DNA of 64,000 nt from contig NC_092801.1 of assembly GCF_918797505.1 (NCBI RefSeq), positions 14,198,001-14,262,000 on the forward strand. Reading direction: 5' to 3'. Position 1 is the stretch's first letter; each line of letters begins with the position of its first letter. The position numbers and the translations under genes were made by a program. The DNA comes from Bemisia tabaci. Its lineage: Eukaryota > Arthropoda > Insecta > Hemiptera > Aleyrodidae. The notes beneath the pieces were generated by a model. It searched no databases. It was not told where the DNA came from and was given only the letters and a program-made list of their open reading frames with translations. Positions 56,794-64,000 of the stretch are shown one piece after another.

Positions 56794-57063
56794 CCATTCA
56801 ACTTTTTACAGGAATATGACTGTGCGATTCTTTTTTAAAATGTATTGATATTTTCACGCAATTGGAGCATAGACGCTTTTAGTGGTTACCTCGCCACGAC
56901 GGCTCTCTATTACATTGGTTTGGTCAACAAAAAAATGACAATGACATAACCTCTTTCAATGCTGACAGTGAGTAAAAATGGGACTGCATTTTGCAATTAA
57001 GAACTACTATATCTTTAGGTATAGCCCATTCAAAAAAGGGCCTGTATGCATATGAATACTATA

Positions 57064-57316
57064 CTGCCGTGCTAAGGAAGAACGCCGTATGAACTTTCAA
57101 GAGTTGCCAAATTTCCGCCGATAAAATGTTTATTTTTGAGGAAAGCTATGAATATTTTTCCTTGGAATTTTCAGGAAATTTAGGTAAAATTGCATACAAA
57201 ATGATCTGAAAACTTGGATAAAAAATGTTAACAAATTTTTCCGAAAAATCGGAATTTATTGAAGAAAATTTGGCAACGCCTAAAGTCTCATACGGCGTTT
57301 TTCCTTAGCACGGCAG
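57064..57316. mobile_element. CTGCCGTGC element, best intact copy
   Basis: 253 bp, ends CTGCCGTGCTAAGGAAGAAC and GTTTTTCCTTAGCACGGCAG, TATA on both sides (57060-57063 and 57317-57320). It is inserted in a GGACTACATTTTGC-type element (about 56982-57376). Confidence 0.9.
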
Positions 57317-57567
57317 TATAAGTACGTATGCTCTTTCTAAATTGAGCCGGGAATTGTACAACCGTATTATAAAATGTAGTCCAATCGATACTCATCGCTT
57401 TTCTGTGATGTTTAGCGTTTATATCAGTGTTTAGTGTGGATATGTCCAACAGTATTCGATAAAAATAAAATCGTGACTAAAATCCCGCTACTTTGAGTTG
57501 CAATTACGATCTCTCGGCTAGAAATCAATAACATGTAAAATTTGACACTTCAACTTTGTCACCGTAA

Positions 57568-57826
57568 TGTCGTCGGTGAAACTGCAAAGATGTGTATCTC
57601 GGTCGCGGTGTTCCAAAATCTCCGCTCCTATTTTATTTTTTAAAAGGAGACTGAATCAACATCATGGTTTGAAGTTTTCACAGAATATTCTTCATAAAGA
57701 AAGGAAAACTGAACTTTTTTTAAAAAAATGACGCGCAGTAGTTTTCCACGTAGAAAATAAAACATGACATGAAGTTTGCAACGTCGCAAACCAAGATACG
57801 CATTTCCGCAGTCTCATCATCGATGT
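57568..57826. mobile_element. Uninterrupted relative of the 11044-12825 host element
   Basis: Left TCGTCGGTGAAACTGCAAAG, right CAACGTCGCAAACCAAGATAC, then GCAGTCTCATCATCGATG. The sequence corresponding to the retrotransposon insertion point (GACTGAATCAACATCATGG at about 57650) is continuous here. Confidence 0.8.
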
Positions 57827-57867
57827 GGGATCTGGTGCTAATTTTTTGCCGCCGTAACAATCAGAGG

Positions 57868-58438
57868 CAGATCCAGCAGTTTGGCAACACCGGATTTCCT
57901 CCATTTAGACCTATGCTAAATAATCGATTCTTGTCGGAGCGCACCTGTAGAGTACCTATATTGAGAGAGTATGGCTACTGGGGTTACCACCTCTGATTGG
58001 CCCAGCCATCTTAGGCTGAATGGAGCCCTTAGGACCCAAACATGGCGGACGCCATAAATTAATGTAATGCAAAATGACTCAAAATGTAGTTTTCTTTGCT
58101 TATCGTAACGAGAAATTGACTCAAATGCACTCTTGCGACTTCTTTACATATTTTAAAGACTAATCGTGTGCAATTTTTGAGAAAAATTATCTTAGATGTA
58201 GTAAGGTTGGCAGCAAGTACGGTTGGTGATAACCGTCAAAAGTTGGCAATGACCCCCCTCCCATCCACAAAAACCAAAACAAAGCACCGCCATTTTTGGG
58301 TCCTAAGCCTCTCCATGGGGCCCAGTGGCCATACTCTCTCAATATAGGTACTCTACGCACCTGGCCCCTACAAGAATCGATACATTTCCATAGATTTAAA
58401 TGGAGGAAATCCGGTGTTGCCAAATTGCTGGATCCGCC
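57868..58438. repeat. ~570-bp palindrome, GGCAACACCGGATTTCC arms
   Basis: GATCCAGCAGTTTGGCAACA, then CCGGATTTCCTCCATTTA, is mirrored by TAAATGGAGGAAATCCGGTG, then TTGCCAAATTGCTGGATC. The arms also share GAGTACCTATATTGAGAGAG and its reverse. No gene. Bases 58439-59840 after it contain AT-rich DNA in which I see nothing. Confidence 0.8.
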
Positions 58439-59839
58439 AATGATAGTAATTGATTACTCAAAGTAAGAGGAGCGCAAGGAAGGAATGAAGTATGTCTCAT
58501 CCGACGTTGTTCAAGTTGTGCAAACTTTTAGTTCCGCTCGTTCAAAGGACAAAGACCCCGATCGATCATGATTGACCCAGGAAATATTTTAAGGCATGAG
58601 AAAAATTTGTGATCGAAAATTTGGGGAAGGTTTGTGTTCCGTTGCCTTCCGGGAGATTTATAAAATTTCACGATTCGCACAACGTTTGAGGTAACTTCTC
58701 CCTCGAATACCACATAAGTAAGGAACATGGTTTGCCAAAAATGAGTAGGGAACATGTTTTGCCGCGCGAGCGTTCAGGAGGAGCACGTGAACAATTTTTT
58801 TAGATCCGGAAAAAAAATTAGTCAACTTCCGTGCATTAGAGGAAAAAAGTCTCGTTTCTAACCTTAGGGAAAGCGAGCTCGGGAGCCATGTTTTTTCCGG
58901 GGACATATCGCGCACGGCTCGTGAAATTTTCGAGCTTAATGGATTTTAGACACTTTTGCCCCAGCATCATATTTTATTTTCGCGCTCTTGGAGTAAAAAA
59001 AGCGTAGCTCGAAAGTCCGTACAACAATCAGATACTTTTTTTTCAGATTGTTTTCTCTTTTCCTGTTACCGCACGGAATTGATTCTTTCCTGGGCAAATT
59101 CCGACTCCACACGGAAAAAACATGTTGAATTTCGATTAATGGTGTACCTCCCGGAAATGATCTCAACGCACGTGGAGGACAATGGGGGGGGGGATGCTCG
59201 GGGGGAGGGGGTTGGTTGCATTAATAAAAACTTTGTACATCATGTCTCAAATAACAAGTGTGATTTATTCCGTAACACTATTTTGCGCTCAATCAAAAAT
59301 TAAAAGTAAAGTCAATGCTTAATCTTAAAATACTGCAGTTGCCGTTAATAAAACATTAAATTGATTTATTAGATCATTCAGAAATTGAAAGTAACATCTA
59401 AAACTACACGCACTCGAGCTAAGAAGAAATATTTCCAATAAATTTAGTCCAAATGAACCACGGAATACACAGCTGAAATGTACATTGTCCCTTTTGATTT
59501 CATTCATATTCACACGCTCACGCACCTGATACCATTTTGCATGAATAGGGTCAATTGATTGCAAATAATTTTAATCAGCTTTAAAAACAACATATTATGA
59601 AAGCTTAACGCTAGCAGAGAACAGGAATGGCTAAGTGGCTAATGAATGGAGGGTGCAAGAGGGCCCTAAGGGCTCTGAAGACCTTCCAAAAAACACGTTC
59701 CTTATAGGTACCTCCTTCTATCCTACTAAAATATTTGTGTAAATTTATCATGACGCTCCATCTAAAAATGTAGCGAGGTATCCGGATCTTAATGGAGGCG
59801 AAATTCTCGGTTTTCGCAACGGATTCAGCATAATTGCTG

Positions 59840-60340
59840 CACCAGTAGACCGATTATTAAAATGGATAGCCGAAGCTATGGACAAATGAGAACCGAGGAG
59901 AATGGAGCGCCCCTATAGGTTGCAACGGGTGGTCACTATAGACTACGTGGGAAAAAGATTAACCACAACTAGAAAGTCGCTCGAGGGTTACTGTCGGGAA
60001 GCCTATTACTTACCGGCTTTGATCATTACAACCACCCGTTTCAACCAAGAGGATCGCTCAATTTTCTCTTTCTCTAATTTGTCTATCTTTCGTCCTTTCC
60101 CGCACGAAGGAACGTATCTCTATTCCATGGTTGCGAAATCGAATCAAAGAATTCAATTTTTAACGAGAAAAAACCTGCATAGTTCTCATCGAAAATTTGT
60201 CTGATTTCTCCATTAGAGCAGAGGAAAAATTAGTGGTATTTTCAGTCAGAAAGTCACCAAACTTTCCCAGTAAAAATGCAATTTGCGTAGTAAAATCGGC
60301 AACATTGTAATGGAGTTACCTTCGGTCGTGGGGAAAACGA
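59840..60340. repeat. Decayed inverted elements
   Basis: Contains a GACCGATTATTAAAATGG / TTGTCTATC pair resembling 25122-25393, and a GAACGTATCTCTATTCC..AACATTGTAATGGAG pair resembling 25452-25695, in the same order as at 25.1-25.7 kb. Non-coding. Confidence 0.5.
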
Positions 60341-60575
60341 CGAGTTGTGTACATCAATTTCGATTTTCAGGCAAATTTCTTACACAGATTACAAAGCTAG
60401 GAGTGCATTTCAAACTTTGCCGATGCGCTCTTCGTGATTTTCGAGACATTAACTGATAGAAATAACTCTTATTTTTGCTCTAGCAAAAGTTTGCAATAGG
60501 CCCATTATCAACGTGTCCATGCTAGACCCACATAGGCACTTTACCTGAAACGCTCTTACGAAAAAAAAGAGGTAC

Positions 60576-61240
60576 TGTAGTAACATCCTGGATGTTAAAA
60601 AAATGTGCGACAATTCTTGGATGTCGTCATTACCACTCTGGCTGTGAAAGTAACATCCTCGGATGTTACTTTTACATCCTATTATGCTACGTTAACTGCC
60701 AGAGTGTTAAGGTGATTCGATGGACGCCATATTTCGTGTCAGAACGGCATGCGATATATCGCATCAATTGGTTCCATTGTGTCAGCTACTCGTCATTTTT
60801 CTCCAATTTTGAGAACGCAATTCTGTTGTCAGGAGACTAAAGCACTCACTTACCAATTTTTGACAAATCAATTCAACGTAATAAAGGCGTGGTTTTTTCA
60901 GAGAGAAAATATCGCATTCGAGTGCAGTTTCGATATCAGTATCGAATGCGATATTTTCTTGCTGAAAAAACCACGCCTTTATTACGTTGAATTGATTTGT
61001 CAAAAATTGGTAAGTGAGTGCTTTAGTCTCCTGACAACAGAATTGCGATCTCAAAATTGGAGAAGAATGACGAGTAGCTGAAAAAATGGAACCAATTGAT
61101 GCGATATATCGCATGCCGTTCTGACACAAAATATGGCGTCCATCGAATCACCTTAACTGCCAGAGTGTTAATGGCAACATCCGAGAGTTGTCGCACATTT
61201 TTCCAACAACCGTAACATCCGAGATGTTACTACATGCATC
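60576..61240. repeat. GTAACATCC palindrome carrying a TTAA element
   Basis: Left GTAGTAACATCCTGGATG, then GTGCGACAATTC, then TACCACTCTGGC; right GCCAGAGTG, then GTTGTCGCACATTTTTCC, then AACATCCGAGATG. The TTAA element at 60711-61152 is inserted in its right arm. Confidence 0.75.
60711..61152. mobile_element. TTAA-flanked palindromic element, copy 3
   Basis: 442 bp, same ends as copies 1 and 2, TTAA on both sides. In addition a perfect 19-bp direct repeat TTAACTGCCAGAGTGTTAA (60692-60710 and 61153-61171) brackets it, longer than the TTAA duplication alone. Confidence 0.85.
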
Positions 61241-61281
61241 TTTTCTTTCGTTGCGAACGTACGCAAAAAAAAAAACCCGAT

Positions 61282-61692
61282 TCAATGACTATCGCACCAG
61301 TGCGATATGCAGCAACAGCAGCATAGGTGCAAAAGGGGTTCGATTATCTTCAGGAATTTCTGGGCCCCTTCTACTCGTTTTAAGTCTTTGCTCTTGGGTC
61401 GCTCCACTGGGTTGTCACGCCAATTCCGATAAGCCTGGGTATCATAATACGGGATTCGCTTGCCGGTTGCTGTGTACTCCTCGATGTCATACGGCGGCAT
61501 TGGGTTGGGGTCGCGGTCCGGTGAAAGCGTGGGGTAGAACTGACGACCCCTCGCCTTCACATAGCTGGCGTAGATTGACAGGCAACACCCCCTATCGCTT
61601 CCTCTCGTTTCCAGAGCTCCGTGCGAGTTCGGGTCGGAATCAGGTTGGGAAAAGTTTCCCGCTGGGATGAGGATTGCACCCGGGTCGGAGAG
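61282..61692 (-). CDS. Poly-Cys secreted protein, copy D, last exon
   Basis: Function unknown. The exon (411 nt, 136 codons plus TGA) begins after CACTGTTTTCAG and reads LSDPGAILIPAGNFSQPD, LETRGSDRGCCL, a Tyr/Pro-rich middle (FYPTLSPDRDPNPMPPYD), RNWRDNPVERPKSKDLKRVE, AQKFL, LLHLCCCCCISHWCDSH and stop. Order and spacing match copy B, and the frame is intact from acceptor to stop. The C-C-C-C-C..C-D end resembles, superficially, cysteine-rich membrane-anchoring modules such as CYSTM or palmitoylation sites (inference). No first exon is visible between here and 64000; it may be beyond the window. The acceptor region has been copied six more times upstream. Confidence 0.68.
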   Translation of the reverse strand, partial: LSDPGAILIPAGNFSQPDSDPNSHGALETRGSDRGCCLSIYASYVKARGRQFYPTLSPDRDPNPMPPYDIEEYTATGKRIPYYDTQAYRNWRDNPVERPKSKDLKRVEGAQKFLKIIEPLLHLCCCCCISHWCDSH

Positions 61693-63060
61693 CTGAAAAC
61701 AGTGAGGTTTTATATGGTTAGGTGTGTCGCACAGTTGATCGAGTCAATAGGAGAGATCGGACAAAATATGGAAACTTTAAACGCTTATAACTCCGTTTAT
61801 ACAGAAAAGTGAGGTTTTAGGGTCGAAATCTAGGTGGTTTGGGTCGAAATCAGGGTGGGATAAGTTTCCCGCTGGGATGAGGATTGCACCCGGGTCGGCG
61901 AGCTGAAAACAGTGAGGTTTCATATGGTTAGATGTGTCGCACACTGAATCGAGTCATTAGGAGAGGCCGGACAAAATTTGGCAACTTTAAACGCTTTAAA
62001 CTTTACCTCCGTTTATACAGAAAAGTGAGGTTTTAGGGTCGAAATCTAGGTGGTTCGGGTCGAAATTAGGGTGGGAAAAATTTCTCACCGGGATGAGGAA
62101 TGCACCCATGTACGCGAGCTGGAAACAGTGAGGTTTCATATGGTTAGATGTGTCGCACAGTGGATCGAGTCAATAGGAGAGGTCGGACAAAATATGGAAA
62201 CTTTAAACGCTTATAACTCCGTTTATACAGAAAAGTGAGGTTTTAGGGTCGAAATCTGGGTGGCTCGGGTCGAAATCAGGGTGGGAAAAGTTTCCCGCTG
62301 GGATGAGGATTGCACCCTGGTCGGCGAGCTGAAAACAGTGAGGTTTCATATGGTTAGATGTGTCGCACAGTGGATCGAGTCAATAGGAGAGGTCGGACAA
62401 AATTTGGAAACTGTAAATGCTTACAACTCCGTTTATACAGAAAAGTGAGGTTTTAGGGTCGAAATCCGGGTGGCTCGGGTCAAAATCAGGGTGGGAAAAG
62501 TTTCCCGCCGGGATGAGGATTGCACCCGGGTCGGCGAGCTGAAAACAGCGAGGTTTCACATGGTTAGATGTGTCGCACAGTCTTGTCCAGTTTGGAAACT
62601 TTAAACGCTTATAACTCCGTTTATACAGAAAAGTGAGGTTTTAGGGTCGAAATCCGGGTGGTTTGGGTAGAAATCAGGGTGGGAAAAGTTTCCCGCTGGG
62701 ATGAGGATTGCACCTGGGTCGGCGAGCTGAAAACAGTGAGGTTTCATATGGTTAGATGTGTCGCACAGTGGATCGAGTCAATAGGAGAGGTCGGACAAAA
62801 TTTGGAAACTTTAAACGCTTATAACTCCGTTTATGCAGAAAAGTGAGGTTTCAGGGTCGAAATTAGGGTAGTTCGGGTCGGAATCAGGGTGGGAAAAGTT
62901 TCCCACCGGGATGAGGATTGCACCCGTGTAGCTGGAAATAGTGAGGTGTCATATAGTTAGATGTGTCGCACTCAGTGAATCGAGTAAATGGGAGAGGTCG
63001 GACTGTGAAGACTTTAAACGCTTATAACTCCGTTTATACAGAACATTGAGGTTTTGATAA
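61619..63060. repeat. ~210-bp tandem array of a splice acceptor and exon start
   Basis: Seven head-to-tail units; GGGATGAGGA recurs at 61664, 61874, 62090, 62300, 62510, 62698 and 62908 (steps 210, 216, 210, 210, 188, 210). Each unit contains, on the minus strand, the intron end (..TTTTCAG or TTTCCAG), the first ~25 codons of copy D's last exon (GAILIPAGNFS in most units), and then transposon DNA with a stop. The rest of each unit is the left part of a GGATCGAGTCAA element. The first unit is the real exon. Confidence 0.9.
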
Positions 63061-63205
63061 GACTGCGCCACTGGTTTTCTCGTGAAATTTTCGTCTGGAA
63101 GTACCCGCGCTTAAATTTAAAATGGGACATAATGAACGTCGAAATTTTCAGTTTTAGTCAAACATTTCATGTCCGACCTCTCCGATTAACTCGATCCGCT
63201 GTGTG
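63061..63205. mobile_element. Right part of the GGATCGAGTCAA element beyond the array
   Basis: Continues as AAATTTTCAGTTTTAGTCAA, then ATGTCCGACCTCTCCG, ending ACTCGATCCGCTG, equivalent to the right end at 273 and 17163. It shows that the array expanded inside a once-complete element. Confidence 0.75.
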
Positions 63206-63236
63206 TAGCAGGCAAATAGTCAAATCAGACATTCAA

Positions 63237-64000
63237 GTTGTTCGTTACTTGCTGTTCTGCCGTGATAGCGAAGAGAGCAGTTAGTAAGTGTCAAATTTTC
63301 GGAATCGAGTTTCCTTCAAAATTTGTCGAATCTCTTTTAGACGAAATCACTGAAATAGCTAAAACAGCAGAATTCATCTTAATTGTATGAAAACGAGACA
63401 CATCAGAACTCAGAAAGCCATGAGCGCACAAAAAATGACGCGGTCTCAAGCAAAACAGCCGTAAGTGACATTATTCCTCCAGAGAGCCAATGAAAAAAGC
63501 GCTTTCAAGTAAAGTATATACAGCCCTCTTTTCGTAATTTCTAACTTGAAAATGAGCTTGTTGTGTGTCCGAAACGAAACCACGATACACTGGGGGAAAA
63601 AAAAACACATTGGATCTAGAGTCCAGACTCTTGAAAACATTGAAAAGAAAAATACTCTTGATTCAATCGGATTTTTGCTTGAATCAAAACAAAATACGCT
63701 TAAATTAAGAGGCTTGGTTCTTGATGTAAGCTAGATTCTGATTGAATCAAGAGTACTTTTTCTTGTCAATGTTTTTAAGAGTCTGGACTCTAGATCCAAT
63801 GTGTTTTTTTCCAGTGTAAGCATGCGGAAGATAGCACTTACGACTGTCTTGCCTAACAATAACTTAGCATGAAAATGAAAAATTCCCTTTTCATGCAATG
63901 GAAATAAAATCGGTCGATTTTTAATCATCCAAAGGATTTCTAGGAGTCTTCCGGACGATTAGTGGCAATTTGACAAAGAAATTGCAACTAGGCTTCTTTC
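63237..64000. repeat. 3'-flank segment of the poly-Cys locus, copy III
   Basis: Homologous to 37846-38640 and 49505-50400, interrupted by the CACTGG MITE at 63588-63816. By analogy with gene B, a further poly-Cys paralogue would lie just beyond base 64000 (inference). Confidence 0.6.
63588..63816. mobile_element. Palindromic CACTGG MITE, copy 7
   Basis: 229 bp, left CACTGGGGGAAAAAAAAAC, right TTTTTTTCCAGTG, target duplication TA (63586-63587 and 63817-63818). The homologous sites near 38410 and 49845 lack it. Confidence 0.9.

Noticed and set aside
61621..62846. Series of similar 62-63-codon plus-strand frames
   Set aside because: They are the ~210-bp tandem units read on the plus strand; the coding relationship is on the minus strand (copy D exon start).

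Overview
This window looks like intergenic DNA from a repeat-dense, AT-rich animal genome, most probably an insect. Spliceosomal introns (GT..AG, with pyrimidine tracts), two 5'-truncated non-LTR retrotransposons and dozens of short non-autonomous DNA transposons rule out a bacterial or plasmid origin. Several repeat families remind me of sap-feeding hemipterans, in particular whitefly (Bemisia), but that is recollection and not proven here. I see no tRNA, rRNA, CRISPR, virus or housekeeping gene.

Host genes: the only host coding signal I can defend is a previously unrecognised (to me) family of small secreted-looking proteins on the minus strand, spread over 29.4-61.7 kb. Four C-terminal exons (29397-29733, 43069-43466, 50384-50809, 61282-61692) all end in a run of 3-5 consecutive cysteines. 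All start at a phase-0 splice acceptor, and each encodes A-I-L a few residues in. Three 30-nt first exons (30884-30913, 45453-45482, 56038-56067) each encode a ten-residue hydrophobic start (MF-R/W-L..) followed by a perfect donor. Copy B (exons 56038-56067, 52054-52152, 50384-50809) can be assembled into a complete 184-residue protein with a signal peptide. Copies A and C have frame breaks. Copy D is intact in its last exon, but its first exon is not in the window. Upstream of D the splice acceptor and exon start have been amplified, with half of a transposon, into a ~210-bp tandem array (61619-63060).

Transposon layer: 0-29 kb is almost wholly repeats. A twin-primed (5'-inverted) non-LTR element lies at 6754-7961 with a 14-bp target duplication. 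A second copy with an open reverse-transcriptase frame (11138-12647) sits inside a small inverted-repeat element. A 2.55-kb CGATCGA-rich element (13933-16480) is nested in another. Several element families can be typed by their target duplications: palindromic CACTGG elements (2 bp, any sequence), CTGCCGTGC elements (4 bp), GGACGTAT elements (4 bp, A/T only in the clean copies), CAGTGGCG, CAGGGCCGG, TAGAGTCCC and CAGTGCTCG elements (8 bp, hAT-like), and TTAA-flanked elements. From 29 to 64 kb the same families fill introns and spacers of the poly-Cys cluster, together with large palindromes, a minisatellite inside a hAT-like element, and segmental duplications that track the gene family.

How it fits together: the poly-Cys cluster seems to have grown by local duplication (5' flanks of A and C are homologous, and a ~0.7-kb 3' flank recurs at 37.85, 49.5 and 63.24 kb) and was then pried apart by transposons. 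Reads between the listed features show no coding signal to me.
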